Shown piece after piece: positions 47,507 through 55,567 of a DNA stretch of 64,000 bases (position 1 is the stretch's first letter; the number at the start of each line of letters is the position of its first letter). Below the pieces are notes generated by a model. That model made no database searches. It was not told where the DNA came from and saw only the letters and a program-made list of their open reading frames with translations. The position numbers and the translations under genes are program-made. Origin of the DNA: DASXSB01 sp036506275 (GTDB lineage: Bacteria > Methylomirabilota > Methylomirabilia > Rokubacteriales > CSP1-6); NCBI GenBank assembly GCA_036506275.1, contig DASXSB010000111.1, positions 1 through 64,000 on the forward strand, written 5' to 3'.

Positions 47507-47579
47507 TCGCTTCCTCCTGTTCCGTCGCAAGTCAGCATTGCGATGCAACCGCAGTGCCCGCCGTTGCAGCGGCGTGTCG

Positions 47580-47595
47580 TATAGTGAAAACGACA
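47580..47595 (+). promoter_or_regulatory. -10 element directly before the psiE-like start
   Basis: TATAGT at 47580-47585, ten bases before ATG 47596, and no Shine-Dalgarno sequence between (TGAAAACGACA). The transcript would have at most a few untranslated bases. No well-spaced -35 is visible. Confidence 0.4.
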
Positions 47596-48117
47596 ATGGA
47601 GCGCAGCGTGACGGGAGAGCCGCGGAAGCCCCCCACCCGCGATCGCGCGCAGCGGATGCGAGACTGGATCGCCCAGGGCTTCACCCGTGTCGAGGACATC
47701 GTCTACGTGGGCCTCGCGCTGCTCCTCGCCGGCAGTGCCCTCGTCCTGCTCGTGGACGGTGGCATCGCATTCGTCCAGCACCTGGTGACGGGCGCGCTCC
47801 CCGCCCACGTGATCGAGCTGCTGGACCGGATTCTCTTGATCCTGATGCTGGTGGAGGTGCTCTACACCGTCCAGGTCTCCTTCCGCGAGCACACCCTCGT
47901 CCCGGAGCCGTTCCTGATCGTCGGCCTGATCGCGGCCACGCGACGCATCCTCGTGCTGGTGGCCGAGCTCAACAAGTTCCTCGAGCAGCCGACGGAAGCC
48001 TTCCGGAACGCGATGACCGAGCTCGGGTTCTTGACGATCCTCAGCGTGGCCCTGGTGGGCTCGCTCGTCATGCTCCGGCGCCGCGGCGCTTCGTCGTCCG
48101 GCGCCGACCGGGCGTGA
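47596..48117 (+). CDS. PsiE-like membrane protein
   Basis: A 173-residue protein with a cytoplasmic N terminus and four membrane helices (about residues 37-60, 73-92, 105-122, 143-162). The pattern LLDRILLILMLVEVLYTVQVSF and the following EPFLIVGLIAATRRILV are those of the phosphate-starvation-inducible PsiE family. Function unknown. It is convergent with the DegP-like gene. Confidence 0.8.
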   Translation: MERSVTGEPRKPPTRDRAQRMRDWIAQGFTRVEDIVYVGLALLLAGSALVLLVDGGIAFVQHLVTGALPAHVIELLDRILLILMLVEVLYTVQVSFREHTLVPEPFLIVGLIAATRRILVLVAELNKFLEQPTEAFRNAMTELGFLTILSVALVGSLVMLRRRGASSSGADRA

Positions 48118-48122
48118 GCGCG

Positions 48123-49310
48123 CTACCCCGGCTCGGGACCGCGCCGCTCGCGTAGCTCCCCGAGCGTGGTCGTGACGTTGCGCTTCCCGCGCGCCCCCAC
48201 CACTTCGAGCGTCGCCCGCGTTCCCGGCGGTGTCCCTGCCACTCGCCGCGTGAGGTCGTGCGGGTCCTGGATCGACTGGCCCTGGAAGGCGGTGATCACG
48301 TCTCCGGACTCCAGCCCGGCCTGGGCGGCCGGGGACCCTCTCACGACGTCGGTGACGAGCGCGCCCCGGCGCGCCGCCAGCTTCAACGACTGCGCGGCGT
48401 CCGGCGTCACCGGCGTCACCGCCACTCCCAGATAGCCGCGCGTGACCTTGCCGGTGGCGCGGAGCTGAGGCAGCACCTGCTTGGCGAGATTGACGGGAAT
48501 GGCGAAGCCGATCCCGACGGAGCCGCCGCTCTGGGAAAAGATCGCGGTGTTGATGCCGACGAGGGCGCCGCGCGCGTCAACGAGCGGCCCGCCGGAGTTC
48601 CCCGGATTCACGGACGCGTCGGTCTGGATGAAGTCGTCGTAGGGGCCGCTCCCGATGAAGCGCTCCTTGGCGCTGACGATTCCCGACGTCACCGTCTGGT
48701 CGAGCCCGAACGGGTTGCCGATCGCCATCACCGGCTCGCCCACCTCGAGCTTGTCGGAATCGCCGAACGGGAGAACGGTGAGGCCGCCGGCCTCGATCTT
48801 CAACAGCGCGATGTCGGTGGTGGGATCCAGGCCCACGATCTGCGCCCGATGCTGGCCCTGGTCGGCGAGGCGGACGACGATCTCCGAGGCGTCCCGCACC
48901 ACGTGAACGTTGGTGACGATGTAGCCGTCGCGTGACACGACGAATCCCGAGCCGAGGCTCTGCCGCGGTTGGGCCGCCGCCGGCGGCCCTCCTTCGAAGA
49001 AACGGCGGAAGAAATCGTCGGGAAGCGGACCGCGCATCACGCGCTGCGTGGTGCTGACGTTCACGACGGCCGGCTTGATCGCGCGCGCCAGCTCCACCCA
49101 GATGCTCAGGGCCTCGGGAAGCTTGGCGACCCCGGGTTTTTCCTCCCAGAAAGGCTGCGCGCTGACTCCTCCGAGACGGGGGGCGTGCACGCGCACGGAG
49201 ACGACCCCGCTCACGAGCAGCAGCGCCACCACGCCGGCAAGCACGACCAGGAACACCGCGCGACGCACGAGTGAGGGTCGTGCAGCGAACGTGCCAGCGG
49301 AAACGTCCAC
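48123..49310 (-). CDS. DegP/HtrA-family serine protease
   Basis: A 395-residue periplasmic or membrane-anchored protease when started at GTG 49310 (381 from GTG 49268). One membrane helix (VFLVVLAGVVALLLVSGVV) is followed by the trypsin-like domain with the complete triad: His in TNVHVVRDA, Asp in TTDIALLKI and Ser in NPGNSGGPLVD. A single PDZ domain follows (RRGALVTDVVRGSPAAQAG). It degrades misfolded envelope proteins. Its 5' end overlaps the candidate sigma-54 promoter of the divergent transporter gene. Confidence 0.9.
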   Translation of the reverse strand: MDVSAGTFAARPSLVRRAVFLVVLAGVVALLLVSGVVSVRVHAPRLGGVSAQPFWEEKPGVAKLPEALSIWVELARAIKPAVVNVSTTQRVMRGPLPDDFFRRFFEGGPPAAAQPRQSLGSGFVVSRDGYIVTNVHVVRDASEIVVRLADQGQHRAQIVGLDPTTDIALLKIEAGGLTVLPFGDSDKLEVGEPVMAIGNPFGLDQTVTSGIVSAKERFIGSGPYDDFIQTDASVNPGNSGGPLVDARGALVGINTAIFSQSGGSVGIGFAIPVNLAKQVLPQLRATGKVTRGYLGVAVTPVTPDAAQSLKLAARRGALVTDVVRGSPAAQAGLESGDVITAFQGQSIQDPHDLTRRVAGTPPGTRATLEVVGARGKRNVTTTLGELRERRGPEPG

Positions 49311-49325
49311 GGCACTTCGCTTGCA
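49311..49325 (+). promoter_or_regulatory. Candidate sigma-54 promoter of the cation transporter gene
   Basis: GGCAC-TTCGC-TTGCA, with GG and GC at the required spacing; deviations are C for the leading T and T for the purine after GGCAC. Start expected near 49335, about 40 bases before GTG 49374, which has GGAGGGACGAG upstream. Confidence 0.45.
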
Positions 49326-49373
49326 CGTTCGTGCATCGCGCCCTCCGGCAGGGCGCCGAGGAGGGACGAGCAC

Positions 49374-50327
49374 GTGGAGTCCGAATCCCGGACGGCGGTG
49401 ATCGCGGCGCTACTCGGAAACGCGGCCCTCGTAGTCCTGAAAGGCATCGCCGCCGTTGCCACCGGCAGCGCCGCCATGGTGGCGGAGACGTTTCACTCCG
49501 TCGCCGACACCGGCAACCAGGCGCTGCTGCTTCTCGGGCAGCGTCACAGCCGCCGTCCTCCGGACGAAACCCACCCGTTCGGCTACGGGCGCAGCGTGTA
49601 CTTCTGGGCCTTCGTGGTCTCGGTCATGCTCTTCACCGTCGGCGGCGCCGCTTCCGTCGGTGAAGCCGTACGGACGTACCTGCATCCCCATGAGCAGGAG
49701 AGCTTCGCGTGGGCGTACGGGGTCCTCGCCGGTGCCTTTGTCTTCGAGGGCATCTCGCTCGTGGTCGGCGTCCGCATGGTGAGGAGGGTGCAGGGGATGC
49801 GGCCGTTCACCGAATTCTGGCGTGACAGTCGTGATCCCACGCTGCTGACGGTGCTGCTCGAGGATTCCGCGGCCCTCGCGTCCATCGTGATCGCGGCCGG
49901 CGGCATCGCCATCGGCCAGGCCACCGGCAACCCGCAGTGGGATGCGGCGGCGTCGGCGATCATCGGGCTCATCCTGCTCACGGTGGCCGTGCTGCTTGCC
50001 TTCGAGACTTACTCCTTGCTGCTCGGCGAAACGGCGCCGCCGGAGGTCCAGCAGCGTATCCGCCGCATCGTGCTCGGAGACCCGGCGGTGGCCGCGCTCG
50101 CGAGTCTCCACACCATGCACCTCGGTCCGGAGGCGTTGCTGATGGCGGTCGGCGTGCAGTTCCGCGACGAGCTCACGGCGGGAGCGGTGACGGCGGCGGT
50201 GAGCCGCATCCAGGAGAAGATCCGCGCCGCCCTCGGCGACGCCACGACCGCCCGCATGATCGTGATCGAGCCCACGCCGCCCCCCGTGGGCGCGCCGTCG
50301 AGTGAGCGCCGCCCCCGGGTCGCGTGA
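49374..50327 (+). CDS. Cation diffusion facilitator transporter
   Basis: A 317-residue CDF transporter resembling the ZnT9-like subgroup. The metal site of helix 2 is in ETFHSVADTGNQ, followed by HPFGYGRSVYFWAFV; helix 5 has LLEDSAALASIVIA instead of a second HxxxD. A C-terminal ferredoxin-like cytoplasmic domain (about residues 220-305) follows. It exports or moves Zn2+, Fe2+ or Mn2+ against protons. GTG start supported by GGAGGGA. Confidence 0.85.
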   Translation: MESESRTAVIAALLGNAALVVLKGIAAVATGSAAMVAETFHSVADTGNQALLLLGQRHSRRPPDETHPFGYGRSVYFWAFVVSVMLFTVGGAASVGEAVRTYLHPHEQESFAWAYGVLAGAFVFEGISLVVGVRMVRRVQGMRPFTEFWRDSRDPTLLTVLLEDSAALASIVIAAGGIAIGQATGNPQWDAAASAIIGLILLTVAVLLAFETYSLLLGETAPPEVQQRIRRIVLGDPAVAALASLHTMHLGPEALLMAVGVQFRDELTAGAVTAAVSRIQEKIRAALGDATTARMIVIEPTPPPVGAPSSERRPRVA

Positions 50328-50330
50328 GCG

Positions 50331-50855
50331 TCAGTCGGCGAGCAGGCGCTCCACGCCCTCACGGAATACGCCGTCCGTGAGCGCCCCCACGTGCTTGCTG
50401 CGAATCCGGCCCGCGCGATCGATGAAGAACGTCTCCGGCACCCCGTACACGCCGTAGTCGATGGACACTTTCCCGGCGGGATCGGGCGCGTTGGGGAACG
50501 TCAGGTTGAAATCCCGGATGAATTTCTGGGCGGCGTCGGCGGTGTCCTGGATGTCGATGCCGACCACGGCCACGCCGCGATCGCGGAAGGCCCGCCAGCC
50601 GCGCTCGAGCACGGGCGCCTCGTCGTAGCAGGCGGGCGTGCACCACGACGCCCAGAAGTTCAGGACGACGACACGGCCGCGATGCGCCTCCAGCGAGAGG
50701 GAATCTCCCGCGAACGTCGTGAGCGCGAAGGCGCTGGCGGGGCGGCCGACGAGCGGGGAGGGGATCTCGCGCGGATCCACCCGGAAGCCGTAGGCGAGCA
50801 GCGCCAGCACGGGCAGCGCCGCGAGCGGGATGAGCCATCGCCAGGCGCGCGTCAC
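50331..50855 (-). CDS. ccmG: Thiol:disulfide oxidoreductase CcmG/DsbE
   Basis: A 174-residue membrane-anchored thioredoxin-like protein: one N-terminal helix (residues about 7-23) and a periplasmic domain with LNFWASWCTPACYDEAP. The redox motif is Cys72-Thr-Pro-Ala-Cys76, with three residues between the cysteines rather than the usual two. The cis-Pro region is YGVYGVPETFFIDRAG, as in CcmG. It keeps CcmH or apocytochrome c reduced. GTG 50855 overlaps the ccmF stop (GTGA). Confidence 0.88.
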   Translation of the reverse strand: MTRAWRWLIPLAALPVLALLAYGFRVDPREIPSPLVGRPASAFALTTFAGDSLSLEAHRGRVVVLNFWASWCTPACYDEAPVLERGWRAFRDRGVAVVGIDIQDTADAAQKFIRDFNLTFPNAPDPAGKVSIDYGVYGVPETFFIDRAGRIRSKHVGALTDGVFREGVERLLAD

Positions 50856-52798
50856 GTCGCCTTCTTGCGCTCGGGGAGGATGGCGAGCACGGTGCCGAGC
50901 GTGAGCACGACCCCACCCAGCCAGATCCAGCTCACGAGCCGATTCACCTGGAGCTTCACGGTCGCCTGCGAGCCGTCGCGCGCGAAATCGCCGAGGACCA
51001 GATAGACGTCCTCGCGCAGGCCGAGCCGATAGTCCACGTAGGCGATGGGCGCCTGGTCGCGCGGGTAGAACTTCTTGGCGGGGCTCAGCACCAGCGGTCG
51101 CCCGCGGCCGTTCGTCACCGTGAACGTCCCCGTCACTTTGAAGTGATTGGACTCCTCGCTGGCGGCGAGGCCGTCGAAGCGCACGCGATAGCCGGCGAGG
51201 GCCGTGCTCTCGCCGCGGCGAAGCGTGAGCTCGTCCTGCACGGACCACGCCTGGGAGCCCGTCACGCCTACCGTCACGAGCAGGATGCCGAGATGAATGA
51301 CGAAGCCGCCGTAGCGCCGGTTGTGGCGCACGAGCAGACCGCCCATCGCCGGCAGCACGCGCTCGCCCAGGCGTCGCCGCGCGCGGGTGGCGCGCGCGAA
51401 ATCGACGGCGATGGTGGCGACGACGAACACGGTGAGGGCGAGGGCGAGCACGGCGAACGTGGAGGCGACGCCGAGGAGCCGGAACACGGCGGCGGCGGCG
51501 ATGCCCACGATCACCGGCCACAGGAAGTTGCGCACGAGGTTCTGGAACGACGCCCGCCGCCATGCGATGAGGGGGCCCACTCCCATGAGGAAGATGAGCC
51601 CGAGGAAGAGGGGCACGTTCACGGAATTGAAGAAGGGGGCGCCCACGCTCACCTTCACGCCGCGGGTGGCCTCGGCGAGGAGCGGAAAGATGGTCCCGAA
51701 GAACACGGTGAACGCGGCCGCCACCAGCATCACGTTGTTGAGCAGGAACATCGATTCGCGTGAGACCACGGCGTCGAGCTCGCCCTGACCGCGGAGATCG
51801 TCCCAGCGGAGCGCGAGCAAGGCGAGCGCGGTGAGAACGACGATGGCGAGGAAGGCGAGGAAGAACACGCCGATCGAGCCCTGCGTGAAGGCGTGCACGG
51901 ACGCGATCACGCCCGACCGCGTGAGAAAGGTCCCGAACAGCGTGAGGCTGAAGGTGAGGACGACGAGCGCGATGTTCCAGAGCTTCAGCATCCGCCGGCG
52001 CTCCTGGATCATCACGGAGTGGAGGAACGCGGTGCCGGTGAGCCACGGCATGAAGGCCGCGTTCTCCACCGGGTCCCACGCCCAGTAGCCGCCCCAGCCG
52101 AGCACGTGGTAGCTCCACCAGCCGCCGATGAGGAGGCCGAGGGAGAGGAAGTACCAGGCCACGATCGTCCATCGCCGCGTGGTCGTGATCCAGGCGTCAC
52201 CCACGCGGCGGGTGATGAGCGCCGCCATCGCGAACGCGAACGGCACCGCGAATCCCGTGAAGCCGAGATAGAGCGCGACGGGATGGGTGATCATCCCGCT
52301 GTCCTCGAGGAGCGGGTTGAGGCCGCGTCCGTCGGCGGGGACGGGCGAGAGGCGCCGGAAGGGCGGGGCCGGGATCGTCATGACGAGCAGGAAGAACGCG
52401 ATCACGCTCAGCATGACGGTGAGCACCCACGGATAGAGCTCGCGCGCGTGGCGGCGGTGGCGCAGGATCACGATGAGCGTGTACATCGAGAGCATCCACG
52501 CCCACAGGATGATGGAGCCCTCGAGGGCGCCCCACACCGCCGTGATCCGGTAATAGAAGGGCGTGCCGCGATTGGTGTTGGCGGCCACGTACTGCACGGA
52601 GAAGTCGAAGACGAGGAACGCGTAGGTCAGCAGCGCGAAGGCAAAGGTGAGGAGGGCGAAGACACCGAGGGCGGCGTGCTGGCCGGACTCCACGAACGCG
52701 GCCCGGCCCGTGCGGCCGCCCACGCCCGCCACCACCGTGCCGTAGAGAGCGAGGAGGAGGGCGGCGACGAGGGCGCCGTACCCGATCTCCGGGATCAT
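50852..52798 (-). CDS. ccmF: Cytochrome c heme lyase CcmF
   Basis: A 648-residue protein with about 14-15 membrane helices. The tryptophan-rich heme-handling motif is WGGYWAWDPVENAAFMPWL near residues 230-250, flanked by conserved histidines (HPVALYLGF; AFLHSVMIQERR). The C-terminal periplasmic region is a beta domain. It attaches heme delivered by CcmE to apocytochrome c. ATG 52798 overlaps the ccmE stop (ATGA). Confidence 0.95.
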   Translation of the reverse strand: MIPEIGYGALVAALLLALYGTVVAGVGGRTGRAAFVESGQHAALGVFALLTFAFALLTYAFLVFDFSVQYVAANTNRGTPFYYRITAVWGALEGSIILWAWMLSMYTLIVILRHRRHARELYPWVLTVMLSVIAFFLLVMTIPAPPFRRLSPVPADGRGLNPLLEDSGMITHPVALYLGFTGFAVPFAFAMAALITRRVGDAWITTTRRWTIVAWYFLSLGLLIGGWWSYHVLGWGGYWAWDPVENAAFMPWLTGTAFLHSVMIQERRRMLKLWNIALVVLTFSLTLFGTFLTRSGVIASVHAFTQGSIGVFFLAFLAIVVLTALALLALRWDDLRGQGELDAVVSRESMFLLNNVMLVAAAFTVFFGTIFPLLAEATRGVKVSVGAPFFNSVNVPLFLGLIFLMGVGPLIAWRRASFQNLVRNFLWPVIVGIAAAAVFRLLGVASTFAVLALALTVFVVATIAVDFARATRARRRLGERVLPAMGGLLVRHNRRYGGFVIHLGILLVTVGVTGSQAWSVQDELTLRRGESTALAGYRVRFDGLAASEESNHFKVTGTFTVTNGRGRPLVLSPAKKFYPRDQAPIAYVDYRLGLREDVYLVLGDFARDGSQATVKLQVNRLVSWIWLGGVVLTLGTVLAILPERKKAT

Positions 52799-53238
52799 TT
52801 CGCGTCGCTCCCGGAGAGCGTCTTCATGAGGTCCTTGTACGCGGAGCCGCCGCTCTCGTGGGGAGCGCGGTATTCCTCGGAGTGCTTGGCCATGATCAGC
52901 GTCGCCTTGAAGTAGCCGTCACTGGTCCAGCGCCCTTCCACCACCGCGCCCCGCCCTTCGCCGAAGAGATCCGGCGCCGTTCCCTTGTGACGGACGGGTA
53001 CGGTGGCGGCGCCGTCGGAGAGCACGAAGGCGAGGTCGAGCGTGGCGGGATCCCACTTCACGGAACCCGGCACCACCATGCCGCCCAGGCGATAGGCCTT
53101 GCCGCTCACCGCGCCCGCCTTCAGCTCCGCCGGGGTGACGAAGTAAACGGCCGACTGCGTGACACCCGCGTAGATCATGTACGCGAGCGCGAGGGCGATG
53201 ACCGCGAGCCCGCCGATCAGCTTCGCGCGTTGGGTCAT
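52795..53238 (-). CDS. ccmE: Heme chaperone CcmE
   Basis: A 147-residue periplasmic heme chaperone with one N-terminal membrane anchor and an OB fold. The covalent heme-binding site is His119 in AKHSEEYR, an HxxxY motif with Tyr123. Typical segments are FVTPAELKAG and YRLGGMVVPGS. The promoter-proximal region before its ATG consists of the first copy of a 67-base duplication. Confidence 0.92.
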   Translation of the reverse strand: MTQRAKLIGGLAVIALALAYMIYAGVTQSAVYFVTPAELKAGAVSGKAYRLGGMVVPGSVKWDPATLDLAFVLSDGAATVPVRHKGTAPDLFGEGRGAVVEGRWTSDGYFKATLIMAKHSEEYRAPHESGGSAYKDLMKTLSGSDAK

Positions 53239-53390
53239 TGTAGCGGGGGCCGCGGGGTCGGCTTGGGCCGTGGGTGGGCTGAGAGAGGCGCGGCCTGGCT
53301 GCGTTGTTTCAAAGCCGGATCTTATTGTAGCGGGGGCCGCGGGGTCGGCTCGGGCCGCGGGTGGGCTGAGAGAGGCGCGGCCTGGCTGCG
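53237..53390. repeat. 67-base direct duplication at the ccmD/ccmE boundary
   Basis: Copies at 53237-53303 and 53324-53390 are identical except for two bases and are 20 bases apart. On the minus strand, the upstream copy encodes the last residues and stop of CcmD, and the downstream copy forms the ccmD-ccmE gap and ends at the ccmE start codon. Confidence 0.85.
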
Positions 53391-53522
53391 GGGGGTGACG
53401 GGGCGGCGCGTGCGGAGCGTGGTGAGCTCGCGGTCGCGGCGGAGGAGGCGGCGCCAGTAGGCGGCGAGAGCGACGGCGGCGAGGCCATAGGCGGCGACGA
53501 CGTAGCCCCAGTGATCCGGCAT
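53322..53522 (-). CDS. ccmD: Cytochrome c maturation protein CcmD
   Basis: A 66-residue CcmD: short N terminus, one membrane helix (YVVAAYGLAAVALAAYWRR) and the typical basic RRDRELTTLR tail. It helps release holo-CcmE from the CcmABC complex. The final 20 or so residues (Pro/Arg-rich) are encoded by one copy of the 67-base duplication and are probably not functional CcmD sequence. ATG 53522 overlaps the ccmC stop by one base. Confidence 0.85.
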   Translation of the reverse strand: MPDHWGYVVAAYGLAAVALAAYWRRLLRRDRELTTLRTRRPVTPRSQAAPLSAHPRPEPTPRPPLQ

Positions 53523-54169
53523 CAGGCGAGCGCCTCCGCCTCGCGGCGCAGGAGGGCGACGCGCTTGGACACGAAGTAGGCGTAGAGGAGCGTGAACGCC
53601 GCGAAGTTGACGAGGAGGGCGACGAGGATCGCCGCCGGCATCGTCGGCGCCCCCGGCTTGATCAACGACGGGGGCTGGTGGAGCGTGCGCCACCAGAGCA
53701 CCGAGAAGTGCACGAGCGGAATGTCGAGGGCGGCCACGATCCCGAGCACGGCCGCGTAGCGGGAGGCGCGCTCGTGATCCTCGATCATCGCGCGCAGCAA
53801 GAGGTATCCGAGGTACATGACGAAGAGGATGGCCACGCTCGTCAGGCGAGCGTCCCACGTCCACCACGTCCCCCACGTCGGCTTGCCCCAGATGGACCCG
53901 CTCGCGATGGTGATGCCGGTGAAGATCACGCCCGCTTCCGCGGACGCGGCGGCGAGGCGATCGGCGCCGGCGGAACGCGTGACCAGATAGACGAACGAGG
54001 CGGCCGCCACCACGACGAAGGCGAGATAGGCGACCCACACGCTCGGCACGTGGAGATACATGATGCGCTGCACGTTGCCTTGCGTCGCCTCCCGCGGCGC
54101 GACGCCGAACGCCATGACGAGCCCCACGGCGAGCGCGATCGCCGCCAGCCACCCGAATGACCGCGTCAT
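53522..54169 (-). CDS. ccmC: Heme exporter subunit CcmC
   Basis: A 215-residue protein with six membrane helices. The heme-binding tryptophan motif is WGTWWTWDARLTS near residues 99-111, with conserved histidines in YLHVPSVW and LVHFSVLWWRTLHQ. It loads heme onto CcmE. Four bases separate its start from the ccmB stop. Confidence 0.95.
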   Translation of the reverse strand: MTRSFGWLAAIALAVGLVMAFGVAPREATQGNVQRIMYLHVPSVWVAYLAFVVVAAASFVYLVTRSAGADRLAAASAEAGVIFTGITIASGSIWGKPTWGTWWTWDARLTSVAILFVMYLGYLLLRAMIEDHERASRYAAVLGIVAALDIPLVHFSVLWWRTLHQPPSLIKPGAPTMPAAILVALLVNFAAFTLLYAYFVSKRVALLRREAEALA

Positions 54170-54173
54170 CGCA

Positions 54174-54851
54174 TCAACCTTCGAGGACGAAGTCGAACGT
54201 GAGCACGCCCACCACGACGTAGATCACGTCGGCGGCGACCAGCAATCCGAGCCAGTGCGAGACGTCGCCGAGCCCGTGCCCGGCGAGGGCGGCGTCGGTC
54301 GCGCGCACGGTGGCGAGCAGCACCGGGACCGCGACCGGCAGCAGGAGGACGGGAAACAACAGCTCGCGGGCGCGTACGTTGGCCGTCATCCCCGAGAACA
54401 GCGTGCCCATCGCGGCCAGCCCCACGGTGCCGAGGGCGACGACGAGCGCCAGCGACGGCAGCGCCGGCCCCAGGGCCACGTCGAAGAACACGACGAAGAG
54501 ACCGAGGAGGATGGCCTCCACCACGAACATCAAGAGGAGATTGCCGCCGAGCTTGCCGAGGTAGATGGCCGACTTGTCGCCGGGAGCGAGGAGGAGAGCC
54601 TCCCAGCAATCGTTTTCGCGCTCGACGAGGAACGTGCGGCCGAGAGCGAGGAGGCCGCTCAGCAGGAAGGCGAGCCAGAGAAGTCCGGGCAGGACGCCCC
54701 CGAGGCGCTCGCGATCGGGGCCGAGCGCGAACTGGAAGACGAAGAGCAGGAGGAGCGCGAAGAACACGAGCGCGTTCAGCGTTTCCTTGGAGCGCACCTC
54801 TACCACCACGTCCTTCCAGAACACGATCCACGTCCGCCGCGCGAAGCTCAC
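54174..54851 (-). CDS. ccmB: Heme exporter permease CcmB
   Basis: A 225-residue membrane protein with six helices. Family marks are the N-terminal WKDVVVEVRSKETLNALVFF, the REND-CWEALLLAPGDKSAIY segment and a final VIYVVVGVLTFDFVLE. It forms the membrane part of the CcmAB ABC transporter that drives release of heme-loaded CcmE. GTG 54851 overlaps the ccmA stop (GTGA). Confidence 0.93.
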   Translation of the reverse strand: MSFARRTWIVFWKDVVVEVRSKETLNALVFFALLLLFVFQFALGPDRERLGGVLPGLLWLAFLLSGLLALGRTFLVERENDCWEALLLAPGDKSAIYLGKLGGNLLLMFVVEAILLGLFVVFFDVALGPALPSLALVVALGTVGLAAMGTLFSGMTANVRARELLFPVLLLPVAVPVLLATVRATDAALAGHGLGDVSHWLGLLVAADVIYVVVGVLTFDFVLEG

Positions 54852-55567
54852 GGGGCGGCTTCGGTATACAGCGTGTACAGACGCTGGATCTCGTCGGGCG
54901 CGAGCCCGGCGCGCGCCATGTCGAGGGCGACCCGTCCTCCGGCGAGGATCGCCACCCGATCGGCGACGGCGAGGCCACGATCGAAGCTGTGGGTGGCCAT
55001 GACGACCGCGCCCCCCAGCGTCTTGAACTCCTGCAGGTGATTGTCGAGCCACTTCCGCGCCTGCTGATCGAGACTGGCGAAGGGCTCGTCGAGGAGCAGC
55101 ACGCGCGGACGGCGGAGGACGAAGCGGGCAAGGGAGAGTCGGCGCTTCATCCCGGCCGACAGTCGGCGCACGCGCTCGGCGGCGACGTGGTCGAGGTCCA
55201 CCGCCGCCAGCGCCGACATCAGCGCCGCCGACGGCGCGTCGACGTCGTGGAGCGCGGTCCAGAATCGTAGATTTTCCAGCGCGGTGAGGTCCTCGTAGAG
55301 GTGGACCCCGTGGGCGACGACGCCGACGGCGGCGCGGACCGCCTCCGCCTCGCGCACGCAATCGTGTCCGGCCACGACGGCGGTGCCGCGCGTGGGGCGG
55401 ACGAGGGTGGCGAGAATTCTGAGGAGCGTCGTCTTGCCGGCGCCGTTGGAACCGAGAAGCGCTACCGCCTCCCCGCCGCGGACCTCGAGCGTCACACCGT
55501 CGAGCACGAGATTCGCGCCGAACACCTTGCGGAGCTCGCTGACGCGGACGAGCGGTTCAGCCGTCAG
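54848..55567 (-). CDS. ccmA: Heme exporter ATPase CcmA with probable CUG start
   Basis: An ABC ATPase with Walker A LLGSNGAGKTT, signature RLSAGMKRRLSLAR and Walker B VLLLDEPFASLD. The first canonical start, GTG 55525, would begin inside the first beta strand. The frame upstream encodes LVRVSELRKVFGANLV, the standard beginning of an ABC domain, and is bounded 5' by the htpX stop TAA in the same frame (55570-55568). The only plausible initiator is CTG 55567, right after that stop, with GAGGGTG three bases before. The length is then 239 residues. Confidence 0.88.
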   Translation of the reverse strand: MTAEPLVRVSELRKVFGANLVLDGVTLEVRGGEAVALLGSNGAGKTTLLRILATLVRPTRGTAVVAGHDCVREAEAVRAAVGVVAHGVHLYEDLTALENLRFWTALHDVDAPSAALMSALAAVDLDHVAAERVRRLSAGMKRRLSLARFVLRRPRVLLLDEPFASLDQQARKWLDNHLQEFKTLGGAVVMATHSFDRGLAVADRVAILAGGRVALDMARAGLAPDEIQRLYTLYTEAAP

